From Terrisporobacter othiniensis (GTDB lineage Bacteria; Bacillota; Clostridia; Peptostreptococcales; Peptostreptococcaceae): DNA of 64,000 bases. The notes beneath the pieces are model-generated. The model ran no database searches. It saw only the letters and a program-made list of their open reading frames with translations, and was not told the origin of the DNA. Both the position numbers and the translations under genes were made by a program. This document shows positions 37,439-47,369 of this stretch, in pieces (the stretch's first letter is position 1; every line of letters starts with the position of its first letter). Location: the NCBI RefSeq assembly GCF_000808015.1, contig NZ_JWHR01000099.1:32486-96485 (forward strand), written 5' to 3'.

Positions 37439-40400
37439 ATGCCTAAAATAGATAGTATTAAGAAAACATTAGTATTAGGTTCAGGACCTATAATTATAGG
37501 TCAAGCAGCTGAGTTTGATTATTCAGGAACTCAAGCTTGTGGAGCTTTAAAAGAAGAGGGAATAGAAGTTGTACTTATAAATAGTAATCCAGCAACTATC
37601 ATGACGGACAAAGAAGTTGCGGATAAAATATATATAGAACCATTAACAATAGAAGCAATAGAAAAAGTAATAGAAAAAGAAAGACCAGATAGCTTACTTG
37701 CAGGAATGGGTGGTCAAACAGGACTAAATTTAGCTGTTGAATTAAGCGATGCTGGAATCTTAGAAAAATATAATGTTAAAGTTATAGGAACATCAATTGA
37801 ATCAATAAAAAAAGGTGAAGATAGAGATACTTTCAGAGAGACAATGAGAGAAATCAATCAACCAGTAATAGAAAGTGATATAGTTACTAACTTAGAAGAC
37901 GGTCTTATATATGCAGATAAAATAGGATATCCAGTAATAGTTAGACCTGCTTATACACTAGGAGGAACTGGTGGAGGAATAGCTGAAAATAGAGAAGAGT
38001 TAGCAGAAATATTAAATCACGGTTTACAATTAAGTCCAGTTACTCAAGTTCTTTTAGAAAAAAGTATAAAAGGATGGAAAGAAATAGAATATGAAGTAAT
38101 GAGAGACGGAAAAGGTAACTGTATAACTGTATGTAACATGGAAAATGTTGATCCAGTTGGAGTTCATACAGGAGATAGTATAGTTGTTGCACCTAGTCAG
38201 ACTTTAAGTGATGTGGAGTATCAATTACTTAGAACAGCTTCAATAGACATAATAAACGCTATAGAAGTAAAAGGTGGATGTAACGTACAGATAGCTCTTC
38301 ATCCAGATAGATTAGAATATGCAATAATAGAAATAAATCCTCGTGTAAGTAGATCATCAGCTCTAGCTTCTAAAGCTACTGGTTATCCAATAGCGAAAGT
38401 TGCAGCTAAAATAGCACTAGGATATACATTAGATGAAATAGAAAATGCAGTAACTAAGAAAACAAAAGCTTGTTTCGAACCGACATTAGACTATGTTGTA
38501 GTAAAAATACCAAAATGGCCTTTTGATAAATTCAAACAAGCAAACAGGGTTTTAGGAACAAAAATGATGGCAACTGGAGAAATAATGAGTATAGGAAGCA
38601 ACTTTGAAGCTGCTTTACTAAAAGGAATAAGATCTCTTGAAATAGGAAAATATTCATTAATTCATAAACCGTCTCAAGAAAGAACAATAGAAGAGTTAAA
38701 AGAAAGAGTTGTTATGCCAGATGACGAAAGATTATTTGACTTATGTGAAATGATCAGAAGAGGCTATAGCTTGGATATGATAGAAAAAATAACTGGTGTA
38801 GATAAGTGGTTCTTATATAGATTCAAATGGATAGTAGAGCAAGAAGAAAAGCTTAAAGCTATGAAAATAGAAGATTTAAATAAAGATTATCTACAACAAT
38901 TAAAGAAAAAAGGATTCTCTGATAAAGGTATAGCTGACTTAATGAAAATAAGTCCAGAAAAAGTTTACGAACTTAGATCTTTATACAATATAAATCCAGC
39001 ATACAAGATGGTTGATACTTGTGGAGGAGAATTTGACGCTCTATCTCCATATTACTACTCAACTTATGAGCAATATGATGAAGTAGTAGTTAGTGATAAG
39101 AGAAAAGTAATAGTTCTTGGTTCTGGACCAATAAGAATAGGCCAAGGAATAGAGTTTGATTACTGTTCAGTTCACTGTATAAAATCATTAAGAAACATGG
39201 GAATAGAAACAATAATAATAAACAATAACCCAGAAACAGTAAGTACAGACTTCGATATATCTGATAAATTATACTTTGAGCCATTAACAGAAGAAGAAGT
39301 ATTAAACATAATAGAAAAAGAAAATCCAGAAGGTGTTATTCTTCAATTCGGAGGACAAACAGCTATAAAATTAGCTAAGTTTTTAAACGAAAAAAATATA
39401 CCAATACTAGGAACTGACTTTGCAGATATAGATGCAGCAGAAGACAGAGAAAAATTCGATGAGCTTCTTGAAAAACTTGATATAAATAGACCAAAAGGGA
39501 TAGCTGTATGGTCTGTTGAAGAAGGTATAAACCATGCAAAAGAAATAGGATATCCAGTACTTGTTAGACCTTCTTACGTACTTGGTGGTCAAGGTATGGA
39601 AATAACTTACGAAGAGCACAAATTAGAATCATACTTAAAAAGTGCATTTGAAAGAGATAGCAAAAACCCAGTACTTATAGATAAATATCTAGTAGGTAGA
39701 GAAATAGAGGTAGATGCTATATGTGATGGAGAAGAAATATTAATACCAGGTATAATGGAGCATTTAGAAAGAGCTGGAGTTCACTCTGGAGACTCTATAA
39801 CAATGTATCCAAGTCAAAATGTATCTGATGAAACAAAAGAAAAAATATTAGATTACACTAAGAAAATAGCTTTAGAGCTTAATGTATTAGGAATGGTTAA
39901 TATTCAGTTTATAGAGTTCAAAGGTGAGTTATATATAATAGAAGTTAACCCAAGAGCGAGTAGAACAGTTCCATACATCAGTAAGGTAAGTAAAGTGCCA
40001 ATAGTAGACTTAGCTACAAAATGTATGTTAGGAGCTAAATTAAAAGACTTAGGATATGGTACAGGAATATATAAAACTCCAGAATTAATATCAGTTAAAG
40101 TTCCAGTATTCTCTATGTCAAAACTTGCAAGGGTAGATGTAAGCTTAGGACCAGAAATGAAATCTACAGGAGAAGTTTTAGGTGTTGGTGAAACATTAGA
40201 GGAAGCTTTATATAAAGGATTTATGGCAGCGGGAAGAACTATATCAGATGATAGAGGAATGGTTCTTGCAACTATAAATGATCATGATAAAGAAGAGTTT
40301 ATAGAAGTAGCAAAAGATATGAAAGAATTAGGATATACTTTCTTAGCAACTGAAGGAACAGCGAAAATGTTAATAAATAATGAAATAAATGCAATAACAG

Positions 40401-40645
40401 TAAACAAAATAGGAGAAGGAAAACCCAATATACTAGATGCAATAATGAACAATCAAGTAGATATGGTTATTAACACTCCTACAAAAGGTAACGATGCAAC
40501 AAGAGATGGATTTAAGATAAGAAGAACAGCTACAGAATATAATGTGGATGTAATGACATCTTTAGATACATTAAAAGCATTAGTTAAAGTAAATAAAAAA
40601 CATATCAACAACAACGAACTAAAAGTTTATAATATAGCAGAATAG
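37439..40645 (+). CDS. carB: Carbamoyl-phosphate synthase large subunit
   Basis: A 1068-residue synthetase with two homologous ATP-grasp halves: [19 protein letters not shown] at the start, and [19 protein letters not shown] near 550. Segments [20 protein letters not shown] and [15 protein letters not shown] mark the metal sites. The C-terminal MGS-like regulatory domain starts near 935 and contains the allosteric site for UMP or related ligands. Full length and uninterrupted. No other pyr gene follows; a terminator does. Confidence 0.98.
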   Translation: MPKIDSIKKTLVLGSGPIIIGQAAEFDYSGTQACGALKEEGIEVVLINSNPATIMTDKEVADKIYIEPLTIEAIEKVIEKERPDSLLAGMGGQTGLNLAVELSDAGILEKYNVKVIGTSIESIKKGEDRDTFRETMREINQPVIESDIVTNLEDGLIYADKIGYPVIVRPAYTLGGTGGGIAENREELAEILNHGLQLSPVTQVLLEKSIKGWKEIEYEVMRDGKGNCITVCNMENVDPVGVHTGDSIVVAPSQTLSDVEYQLLRTASIDIINAIEVKGGCNVQIALHPDRLEYAIIEINPRVSRSSALASKATGYPIAKVAAKIALGYTLDEIENAVTKKTKACFEPTLDYVVVKIPKWPFDKFKQANRVLGTKMMATGEIMSIGSNFEAALLKGIRSLEIGKYSLIHKPSQERTIEELKERVVMPDDERLFDLCEMIRRGYSLDMIEKITGVDKWFLYRFKWIVEQEEKLKAMKIEDLNKDYLQQLKKKGFSDKGIADLMKISPEKVYELRSLYNINPAYKMVDTCGGEFDALSPYYYSTYEQYDEVVVSDKRKVIVLGSGPIRIGQGIEFDYCSVHCIKSLRNMGIETIIINNNPETVSTDFDISDKLYFEPLTEEEVLNIIEKENPEGVILQFGGQTAIKLAKFLNEKNIPILGTDFADIDAAEDREKFDELLEKLDINRPKGIAVWSVEEGINHAKEIGYPVLVRPSYVLGGQGMEITYEEHKLESYLKSAFERDSKNPVLIDKYLVGREIEVDAICDGEEILIPGIMEHLERAGVHSGDSITMYPSQNVSDETKEKILDYTKKIALELNVLGMVNIQFIEFKGELYIIEVNPRASRTVPYISKVSKVPIVDLATKCMLGAKLKDLGYGTGIYKTPELISVKVPVFSMSKLARVDVSLGPEMKSTGEVLGVGETLEEALYKGFMAAGRTISDDRGMVLATINDHDKEEFIEVAKDMKELGYTFLATEGTAKMLINNEINAITVNKIGEGKPNILDAIMNNQVDMVINTPTKGNDATRDGFKIRRTATEYNVDVMTSLDTLKALVKVNKKHINNNELKVYNIAE

Positions 40646-40653
40646 TTATCACC

Positions 40654-40690
40654 AAAAGGGCGGATTAATGTGGATTAATCAGCCCTTTTT
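40654..40690. terminator. Bidirectional terminator, carB / DUF3298 gene
   Basis: A 16-bp stem with one mismatch (left arm from 40654, right arm to 40688) and T-rich flank. Confidence 0.85.
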
Positions 40691-40696
40691 ATAATA

Positions 40697-41446
40697 CTAA
40701 TAATACATTCTATTATATTGTTGTCTTCTATTTTTTATATTATAATTCATATTATTTATACTGCAATAGAAACGAGGATTTATATAAGATTCAAAATTAG
40801 AAAATTCCATAAAAAACTTTGGAATACCATTTGCTGCAGGTGAGATTTCATCTAGCCCAAAGTAAATCATTATACCTTGATCAGTTAAATAGAAAGATTG
40901 ATCTTCTGGTATATCTACTACAGTATCAGGATAATAAGATTTTGGATTTTGGCTAATTCTAAAATTAATAAAATCAGAAACTAATTTTAAATAATCCACA
41001 CCAGGTCTAAAAATATCCTTAAGTAAAAGCTGGTTTCCTGTTAATAAATCTATGTTATAGCTATATAATTCATTATACTGTAGATTATCATTATCCATAG
41101 CTGTTAGATGTAAAGTTAAGCTAATTACGTGATTTTTATTAAATGTAATATCATAATTAGAGTAAACTCTATAATTTATTTTTGTTTTACTATCATCAGT
41201 ATTGGCTGCATTGATTTGCTGTTCTTCTTCCAAAATCCCTTCTTTAAATGTATAGACAGAAGAGTTTATAGTTTCGTTTAAGTTTTTTAAGATATCTTCA
41301 TTAACTTGAAAATAACCATTTTTAACATTATGAATGACAGGATATTTTAAGTCATAATAAAAATACTTATTTTGTCCTATGTCTTCCACATACTGAATAT
41401 ATAAAGTATTAAAAAGACATGTATTATTAGCTTGAGCATTATTCAT
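40697..41446 (-). CDS. DUF3298-type protein without membrane anchor
   Basis: A 249-residue protein. The second half (about 130-235) matches DUF3298 as found in RsiV-type proteins (LLTGNQLLLKDIFRPG, then FYLTDQGIMIYFGLDEISPAA). An N-terminal DUF4163-like part is also present (YDLKYPVI). Relatives often carry a signal or membrane segment; this one has none at the ATG at 41446, which follows AGGAGG. The role is unknown, possibly at the envelope or in the cytoplasm. Confidence 0.75.
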   Translation of the reverse strand: MNNAQANNTCLFNTLYIQYVEDIGQNKYFYYDLKYPVIHNVKNGYFQVNEDILKNLNETINSSVYTFKEGILEEEQQINAANTDDSKTKINYRVYSNYDITFNKNHVISLTLHLTAMDNDNLQYNELYSYNIDLLTGNQLLLKDIFRPGVDYLKLVSDFINFRISQNPKSYYPDTVVDIPEDQSFYLTDQGIMIYFGLDEISPAANGIPKFFMEFSNFESYINPRFYCSINNMNYNIKNRRQQYNRMYY

Positions 41447-41648
41447 ATTTAATTCCTCCTAGACAAATAATTTACATTAGTAATTTATATGCAAAGTAAA
41501 ATCAAATAATAATAGATAGATGTAAAAGGCTATAAATATTGGAATTATCAAATTAAATAAAGTATATAAACTAATTAAAATACCTAAAATAAAATTAATT
41601 AGTATGATATAATACATAGGATTAGTAAGATACTTAGGAGGATACATA

Positions 41649-42521
41649 ATGTTATTATTAGCAGATAAATGGAAAGATTATGAACTTATAGATATGGGTA
41701 ACGGAGAAAAATTAGAGCGTTGGGGAGATATAGTACTTAGAAGACCAGACCCTCAAGTTATGTGGCCTATTAGAAATGAAAGTGGTCTATGGAAGAATCC
41801 TCATGGTCACTATCACAGAAGTGTAAAAGGTGGAGGACACTGGGAAACAAAAAAGAAATATCCTCAAAAATGGACTGTAAATTATAAAGGATTAAAATTT
41901 AATATAAGTCCTACTGGATTTAAGCATACAGGTTTATTCCCAGAACAAGCGGCAAACTGGGATTGGCAAATGGAGATGATAAAAAAAGCAAATAGACCAA
42001 TAAAGGTACTTAACTTATTTGCTTATACTGGAGGAGCAACAGTAGCTTGTGCTGCAGCAGGAGCAGAAGTTTGTCACGTAGATGCATCTAAAGGTATGGT
42101 AACTTGGGCAAAAGAAAACTTACAAACATCAGGTCTTGGAGACAGAAAAGTGAGATTTATAGTTGATGATGTTGTTAAATTTGTAGAAAGAGAAATAAGA
42201 AGAGGAAATAAATATGATGCTATAATCATGGATCCACCTTCATACGGAAGAGGACCAAAGGGTGAAGTATGGCAAATAGAAGAAAAACTATATGGTTTAG
42301 TTGAGTTATGTACAAAGGTATTATCAGATAAACCTCTATTCTTCTTAATAAACTCTTATACAACTGGTTTATCTCCAATAATTCTTGAACATATATTAGA
42401 TGCTACAGTTGCTAGAAAAGCTAAAGGTGGAAATATATATGCTGGAGAAATAGGAATACCAACATCAAGAGATGGTAAAGTTCTTCCATGTGGTATATTT
42501 GGAAGATGGGAGAGTAAATAA
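41649..42521 (+). CDS. Class I SAM-dependent methyltransferase, RlmI/RlmK-like
   Basis: A 290-residue methyltransferase. The SAM pocket reads LNLFAYTGGATVACAAAGA (about 119-137) with HVDASKGMVTWAKEN, and the catalytic DPPSYGRGPKG (about 196-206) is the NPPY-type motif. Family members methylate rRNA bases. The N-terminal PUA domain of RlmI is missing. The pseudouridine synthase gene begins two bases after its stop, so both probably act on RNA. Confidence 0.85.
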   Translation: MLLLADKWKDYELIDMGNGEKLERWGDIVLRRPDPQVMWPIRNESGLWKNPHGHYHRSVKGGGHWETKKKYPQKWTVNYKGLKFNISPTGFKHTGLFPEQAANWDWQMEMIKKANRPIKVLNLFAYTGGATVACAAAGAEVCHVDASKGMVTWAKENLQTSGLGDRKVRFIVDDVVKFVEREIRRGNKYDAIIMDPPSYGRGPKGEVWQIEEKLYGLVELCTKVLSDKPLFFLINSYTTGLSPIILEHILDATVARKAKGGNIYAGEIGIPTSRDGKVLPCGIFGRWESK

Positions 42522-42523
42522 TA

Positions 42524-43195
42524 ATGATTAAGGTTATATATGAAGATAATCATTTATTGGTAGTAGAAAAACCTGTTAATATACTGTCTCAAGGAGACAA
42601 TACTAATGATAATGATATGGTAAATCTTCTAAAGAAATACCTTAAGGAAAAATATAATAAGCCAGGAAATGTATTTGTAGGACTTGTGCATAGATTAGAT
42701 AGGCCTGTAGGAGGTTGTATGGTCTTTGCTAAGACATCTAAGTCAGCATCTAGACTATCAGAACAAGTAAGAAATAAATCTTTTAAAAAGACGTACAGAG
42801 CTGTTATACATGGTAATATGAACAAAAAATCAGATAATCTTTTAGATTATTTATATAAAAATAAAAAAACTAATATGGTTAGTGTAGTTAGCAAAAATAC
42901 AAGGGAAGCTAAAGATGCTAGACTTTCATATGAGACTTTAGATTCTCAAAAGGGATTTAGTCTTGTTCAAATTGATTTACAAACAGGAAGACCACATCAA
43001 ATAAGGGTACAATTTTCAAGTAGAAAACATCCTTTGTTTGGCGATCAAAGATATGGTCAACATTTAAATAAAGTTGGTCAACAAATTGCCCTATGGTCTT
43101 ACAAAATAGAAATACAACACCCAACAACAAAAGAAAAAATGGAATTTGTATGTGATGTTCCAAAAGAATATCCATGGAATATTTTTAATGTTTAA
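42524..43195 (+). CDS. RluA family RNA pseudouridine synthase
   Basis: A 223-residue pseudouridine synthase with catalytic Asp in GLVHRLDRPVGGCMVFAKT and the RPHQIRVQFSS segment. No S4 domain is present, so it is of the short RluA type. It lies in an operon with the methyltransferase and the UPF0489 gene. The target uridine is unknown. Confidence 0.92.
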   Translation: MIKVIYEDNHLLVVEKPVNILSQGDNTNDNDMVNLLKKYLKEKYNKPGNVFVGLVHRLDRPVGGCMVFAKTSKSASRLSEQVRNKSFKKTYRAVIHGNMNKKSDNLLDYLYKNKKTNMVSVVSKNTREAKDARLSYETLDSQKGFSLVQIDLQTGRPHQIRVQFSSRKHPLFGDQRYGQHLNKVGQQIALWSYKIEIQHPTTKEKMEFVCDVPKEYPWNIFNV

Positions 43196-43211
43196 GTAAT
43201 AAGGAGATGCA

Positions 43212-43919
43212 ATGGAAAGATATACAGGGTTTTATATTGATAAACCTTATGGAAACAATGTTTTTTCTTATGAAGAAAGAGAAAATAAAAAGATTTTCGT
43301 ACCGAGATTAATAGAAGGCAACTTAGAAGATGTACAGGTTGGAGATAATATAGTTTTTAATGAAGTTGACGAAGAAAATGAAATAAAAGCTACAGGTCTT
43401 AAAAATTTAGTTCAATATAAATTTAAAGATAAAACAATCTATATTTTTGATAATCATAACCATGCCTTTTATTTTTGGATGAAAAGCTTAAAAAATAAAG
43501 AGTTTAATAAGGGTTGTAAGTTAGTCCATGTGGATCAACATAAGGATATGAGAGAACCTAATCATTATGATGTGGATGTAGATAGCTTAGATAATATATT
43601 TACGTACACAAATGAGGTACTAAACGTAGGAAACTTTATTCAACCATCATTGAAAAAAGAAATTTTCTCACAAGTAATAATAATCGATAGTTCTTATGGT
43701 TTTGATGTGAAAGTTGAGGGAGAATATGTACTAGATATAGATTTAGATATATTCTCAAAGGATATGGATTATATACCTTATGATTTTAGATTAAATAAAA
43801 TTAAGGATTTAATAAAAGATGCAAAAGTTATAACTATAGCAACTAGTCCCTACTTTATAGAACAAGACTATGCTATAAAGGTATTAAAAGAACTATTTAA
43901 TTGTGATATAATAGTATAG
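43212..43919 (+). CDS. UPF0489 family protein
   Basis: A 235-residue protein of UPF0489. Conserved polar segments are IFDNHNHAFYFW, KLVHVDQHKDM and YVLDIDLDIFSKDM, which resemble a metal-binding hydrolase fold of the arginase/deacetylase sort, though no activity is established. It follows the RluA gene by 16 bases and precedes a SEC-C protein gene. Confidence 0.85.
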   Translation: MERYTGFYIDKPYGNNVFSYEERENKKIFVPRLIEGNLEDVQVGDNIVFNEVDEENEIKATGLKNLVQYKFKDKTIYIFDNHNHAFYFWMKSLKNKEFNKGCKLVHVDQHKDMREPNHYDVDVDSLDNIFTYTNEVLNVGNFIQPSLKKEIFSQVIIIDSSYGFDVKVEGEYVLDIDLDIFSKDMDYIPYDFRLNKIKDLIKDAKVITIATSPYFIEQDYAIKVLKELFNCDIIV

Positions 43920-43961
43920 TTAAACAAGGATAATTTTAAAAAAATTAGGAGGAGCATTAAT

Positions 43962-44459
43962 ATGAGCTTATTAACTGAATGGAGAGCTTTAAGTGAAAAT
44001 CTTGAAACTCAAGAAGCGGAAATAAAATTTTGGGAAGAATACTTAAAAGTAGAAGCTGGTATATACAATGAATTATTAAATAAAAAGATAGAAGTTATAG
44101 AAGGAAAAGTTGCTGATTTAGCATCATCTCATGAAACTTCTGTTGAATACTTCATGGGATTCATAGATGGAATAAGTGAAAGTTTAAAAGAAGATATAGT
44201 TTTAGAAGAAATAGAAGCTGATTCTGAAATATCTTTAAAAATAGATTTCGAAAAATTATACTTCAATATGTTAAATGTAGAAGCTGAATGGTTATATACT
44301 TTACCAGGTTGGGAAGGAATATTATCAGCAGAACAAAGAAAAGAAATAACAAAAGCATACAAAAAAACTAAAACTGTTGTTAAAGAAAAAACTGTTGGAA
44401 GAAATGATCCATGCCCATGTGGAAGTGGTAAAAAATATAAGAAATGTTGTGGAAAATAA
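43962..44459 (+). CDS. SEC-C motif protein
   Basis: A 165-residue acidic, helical protein ending in a complete SEC-C zinc motif, [19 protein letters not shown] (about 145-163). In SecA this motif binds SecB and ribosomes; stand-alone SEC-C proteins are common and mostly uncharacterised. AGGAGGAG precedes the ATG. It is the last gene before a terminator. Confidence 0.88.
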   Translation: MSLLTEWRALSENLETQEAEIKFWEEYLKVEAGIYNELLNKKIEVIEGKVADLASSHETSVEYFMGFIDGISESLKEDIVLEEIEADSEISLKIDFEKLYFNMLNVEAEWLYTLPGWEGILSAEQRKEITKAYKKTKTVVKEKTVGRNDPCPCGSGKKYKKCCGK

Positions 44460-44466
44460 ATAATTT

Positions 44467-44495
44467 AGACTGCCTTTTATAGGTAGTCTTTTTTA
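44467..44495 (+). terminator. Terminator after the SEC-C gene
   Basis: An 8-bp stem with one wobble pair (44467-44474 with 44482-44489), then T residues. Confidence 0.82.
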
Positions 44496-44585
44496 TTACA
44501 AATATTAAAAAACTATAATTATTCAATAATATGGAAAAAACTCTTGCCAAATGTTTACAAAAATGTAACAATATAAATATAATAT

Positions 44586-44602
44586 ATTACAAAAAGATTA
44601 CA
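44586..44602 (-). promoter_or_regulatory. WalR-type direct repeat upstream of the NlpC/P60 gene
   Basis: On the minus strand, TGTAAT-N5-TGTAAT matches the WalR consensus TGTWAH-N5-TGTWAH exactly. It lies 67 bases before the NlpC/P60 start codon. A second palindrome, TTACA-AAAA-TGTAA, lies at 44555-44568. The site points opposite to the gene. Confidence 0.5.
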
Positions 44603-44668
44603 ATTTAAATTATATTAGATAAGGGGGGTTGAATAAATATAGTTTAAATACTATATGAATACAATAAT

Positions 44669-45145
44669 ATGAATAACTTTAAAAGAAAATTAATAGCTCT
44701 ATTATTACTTGTTACAATGATTATGCCAGTGTTAGCAACACCAGCTCAAATAGATGCGGCTTCAAAGAGCAGTAAGTCAACTCAGGTTATAAGTTTTGCA
44801 AAAAAACAATTAAATAAGAAATATGTGTGGGGTAAGTCAGGACCATCTACATTTGATTGCTCTGGATTTACTTACTATGTTATAAAAAAGACTACAGGAA
44901 AAACTATTCCAAGAAGTTCATCAACTCAAGGAAAACATGGAAAATATGTAAGTAGAAAAAATTTAAAAAAAGGTGACTTAGTATTCTTTGCTACAACAGG
45001 AAAAGGAAGAATATCTCATGCTGGTATCTATATAGGTAATAAAAAGTTCATCCATGCTTCATCAACTAAAGGTAAGGTTGTAATATCAAGTATGGCAAGT
45101 GGACATTACTATAAGACTTTTGTAAATGGAAGAAGAGTAATATAA
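44669..45145 (+). CDS. Secreted NlpC/P60 cell-wall endopeptidase
   Basis: A 158-residue secreted hydrolase: a signal peptide (about 1-31, ending TPAQIDAASK), then a single NlpC/P60 domain with catalytic Cys64 (FDCSGF), His117 (SHAGIYIG) and His129 (FIHASS). There is no binding domain. No ribosome binding site lies at normal distance from this ATG; the nearest G-rich tract is about 40 bases upstream. The start is supported only by the signal peptide. Confidence 0.88.
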   Translation: MNNFKRKLIALLLLVTMIMPVLATPAQIDAASKSSKSTQVISFAKKQLNKKYVWGKSGPSTFDCSGFTYYVIKKTTGKTIPRSSSTQGKHGKYVSRKNLKKGDLVFFATTGKGRISHAGIYIGNKKFIHASSTKGKVVISSMASGHYYKTFVNGRRVI

Positions 45146-45168
45146 AATTTAAATATATATAAATATTA

Positions 45169-45214
45169 AAAAGCTATAGATAGCTGATTTAAATCAACTA
45201 TCTATAGCTTTTTT
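45169..45214. terminator. Bidirectional terminator, NlpC/P60 / DUF1638 gene
   Basis: A long stem of about 20 bp with one mismatch (left arm to 45190, right arm 45191-45212), A-rich and T-rich flanks. Confidence 0.85.
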
Positions 45215-45784
45215 TATACTATCTATTATTTTATTTTTAAAATTATTACTATCTATTTTTTGTATTTCGATAGGTACTTGGATTTTTTCGAATAAATCAA
45301 ATATCATATCATCAGTAAATTCACATACATTAGTATCACCAATTATAATATTATCATATTGACCATATTGCTGTCTAATATCATAAATATCAACTGCATT
45401 TATAAATTTATTTAGTTCATCGAACTTAAGAACCCATCCTGGTGTTATATATAAATTTTTATCATCATCTTCCTTTTTTTCATTCCCAATTATTAAGTCA
45501 ATGCAATTTGAATCTTCAAAAGTAATTAAATTATTATAACCTTTTAAAAATTCATGGAACATATAATGACACTTGCTTCCGTAAAGTAGAATTATCTTAT
45601 CTGATTTTATATTATCTAAATTGCTAGTAATTACATGCTTTAGCTTATCTAAGTTAGTATGTAATCCAAATGGTAGGTATTTTACACTAATATTTTCATT
45701 AAATAATTTTTCTTTTCTTACATCTTCTAAGATTTTATTTAGCTCTGGTTCAAATACTCCACAGGATAAAATAAATATATTCAT
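45194..45784 (-). CDS. DUF1638-like protein
   Basis: A 196-residue soluble protein. The opening IFILSCGVFEPELNKIL and the segment YLPFGLHTNLDKLKHVI fit DUF1638, seen beside corrinoid methyltransferases in methanogens and clostridia; ILLYGSKCHY gives a further conserved cysteine. No methyltransferase gene is adjacent. Function unknown. A GGGGGAA ribosome binding site precedes the ATG at 45784. Confidence 0.65.
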   Translation of the reverse strand: MNIFILSCGVFEPELNKILEDVRKEKLFNENISVKYLPFGLHTNLDKLKHVITSNLDNIKSDKIILLYGSKCHYMFHEFLKGYNNLITFEDSNCIDLIIGNEKKEDDDKNLYITPGWVLKFDELNKFINAVDIYDIRQQYGQYDNIIIGDTNVCEFTDDMIFDLFEKIQVPIEIQKIDSNNFKNKIIDSIKKAIDS

Positions 45785-45930
45785 ATGTACTACAGTTCCC
45801 CCTTTTTTATAAACACAAAAAATACTTTCTTAAATACATTATATATTAGAAATTCTTATATATATATAAGAACATATTAATCTACTACTTTGTTATATTT
45901 TAACAAAATATGTTTTTTATCAACATATGA

Positions 45931-45957
45931 ACAAAATATCTTCTAAAACATACTATA
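45931..45957 (+). promoter_or_regulatory. Sigma-K-type promoter of yabG
   Basis: AC at 45931-45932, 16 bases, then CATACTATA (45949-45957) matches the sigma-K pattern AC-N16/17-CATANNNTA. It is 30 bases before the yabG ATG. Confidence 0.75.
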
Positions 45958-45987
45958 AATTAAAACCATATGTTAAGGAGGACAGCT

Positions 45988-46839
45988 ATGAAAGAGGGAG
46001 ATATAGTAGTTAGAAAATCTTATAACAGAGATATTATATTTAAGATAGTAGGATTTTCTAAGGACGAAAAAAATAAAAAAGTCGCCATATTAAAAGGTGT
46101 GGCTTTTAGATTAATGGCAGATGCATATTTAGAAGATTTGGAATTGGTGGAAGAAAGTGACACTAGGGGGATTTTAATAGATAAAAATGTTCAAAGTTTA
46201 TTATATAGATCAGTAGTTAATGCAAGAGAAAGACAAAATTGGTATAGAGGAGCTCCTAAACTTCAGTCCAGTAGTAATGTGTATGGGATTCCTGGAAAGG
46301 TGCTCCAAATAGATGGAGACAAGGAGTATTTAAAAATATGTTTAGATGTTTATACTGAATTGGGAATACCAGCTGTTGGAGTAGCCATACCAGAAGCAAA
46401 TCAGTATAAAGAAGTAAGATCACTTTTAGAAAAACACAAACCAGATATTTTGGTTATAACAGGACATGATGCTATTACATCTAAAAAGGGAAATTTAAAA
46501 GATATAAATAACTATAGAAATTCTTATAACTTTATAAAGTGTGTCAGAGAAGCTAGAAAATGGCAACCTGATTTTGATGGTCTAGTTATTTTTGCGGGTG
46601 CATGCCAATCTAATTATGAGCAAATAATAAGAGCGGGTGCAAACTACGCTAGCTCTCCAGGAAGAATAATGATACATGCCCTTGACCCTGTATTTATAGT
46701 TGAAAAAATTGCTTGTTCAAGAATTGATATGGTAGTACCAATAGAAGAAGTGATAGAACAAACAATAACAGGATATAAAGGTATAGGGGGGGCTGAAACT
46801 AGAGGGAAATTTAGATGGGCAATGCCAAGATTAATATAA
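45988..46839 (+). CDS. yabG: Sporulation-specific protease YabG
   Basis: About 283 residues of peptidase family U57. YabG processes spore coat proteins (in Clostridioides also the cortex-lytic enzyme precursors). Family segments: GDIVVRKSY at the start, VLQIDGDKEYLKICLDVY, ILVITGHDA and FAGACQSNYEQIIRAGAN. The frame is open from 45970, but TTAAGGAGG lies inside that extension, so ATG 45988 is the start. The sigma-K-type promoter upstream fits expression late in the mother cell. Confidence 0.95.
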   Translation: MKEGDIVVRKSYNRDIIFKIVGFSKDEKNKKVAILKGVAFRLMADAYLEDLELVEESDTRGILIDKNVQSLLYRSVVNARERQNWYRGAPKLQSSSNVYGIPGKVLQIDGDKEYLKICLDVYTELGIPAVGVAIPEANQYKEVRSLLEKHKPDILVITGHDAITSKKGNLKDINNYRNSYNFIKCVREARKWQPDFDGLVIFAGACQSNYEQIIRAGANYASSPGRIMIHALDPVFIVEKIACSRIDMVVPIEEVIEQTITGYKGIGGAETRGKFRWAMPRLI

Positions 46840-46939
46840 TTTTATATTAAAAACAAATTTTAATAAAATTATACTGTATTCTTAAAAAATACTATTGACA
46901 ATTGATCTAAAAATATATAAAATAATTAGTTTAAAACAT

Positions 46940-46968
46940 TTGACAAAGCCCTCTTTTTATGATATTAT
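46940..46968 (+). promoter_or_regulatory. Sigma-A promoter of veg
   Basis: TTGACA (46940-46945), 17-bp spacer, TATTAT (46963-46968). The start codon of veg lies 31 bases further on. Confidence 0.85.
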
Positions 46969-46999
46969 GTAAACATAGAAACTAAAAGAGGGTGATATT

Positions 47000-47278
47000 A
47001 TGGCTACTGTTCAAACTTTAGATAATATAAGATTAAGTTTGGAAAAACATCTAGGTAAAAGAATAATATTAAAAGCAAATAAGGGAAGAAAACAAATTAT
47101 GACCAAAAGGGGAATATTAGAAAATGTTTATCCTAGTGTTTTTATAGTAAAACTAGAAGCAAGTGGAAGTGGATATCAAAGAGTATCTTATAGTTACTCT
47201 GATTTATTAACAGAAAATGTAAAACTACAAGTTTTTAAAGAAAATAAGATAGAAGAAAATAAGTTAAGCGTAAGTTAA
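47000..47278 (+). CDS. veg: Veg protein
   Basis: A 92-residue small beta-barrel protein with the Veg core VKLEASGSGYQRVSYSYSDLL, here preceded by a basic KANKGRKQIMTKRG segment. In Bacillus subtilis Veg is highly expressed and affects biofilm gene control. GAGGGTGAT precedes the ATG and a near-consensus promoter lies upstream. The order yabG-veg-sipL is shared with Clostridioides. Confidence 0.93.
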   Translation: MATVQTLDNIRLSLEKHLGKRIILKANKGRKQIMTKRGILENVYPSVFIVKLEASGSGYQRVSYSYSDLLTENVKLQVFKENKIEENKLSVS

Positions 47279-47312
47279 AATTATACCTATTAAATTAGGT
47301 GTAATTTTTTTT
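47277..47312 (+). terminator. Terminator after veg
   Basis: A 12-bp stem with one wobble pair (47277-47288 with 47297-47308), inside a T-run. Confidence 0.85.
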
Positions 47313-47369
47313 TGTTTCTTTAAATATAAATATAGTGTGATAGTTTATTTATATTTAGGAGGGACAAAT

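Noticed and set aside
46840..46872. An A/T-only stem after yabG as terminator
   Set aside because: No G/C pairs and no proper T-run; too weak to call.
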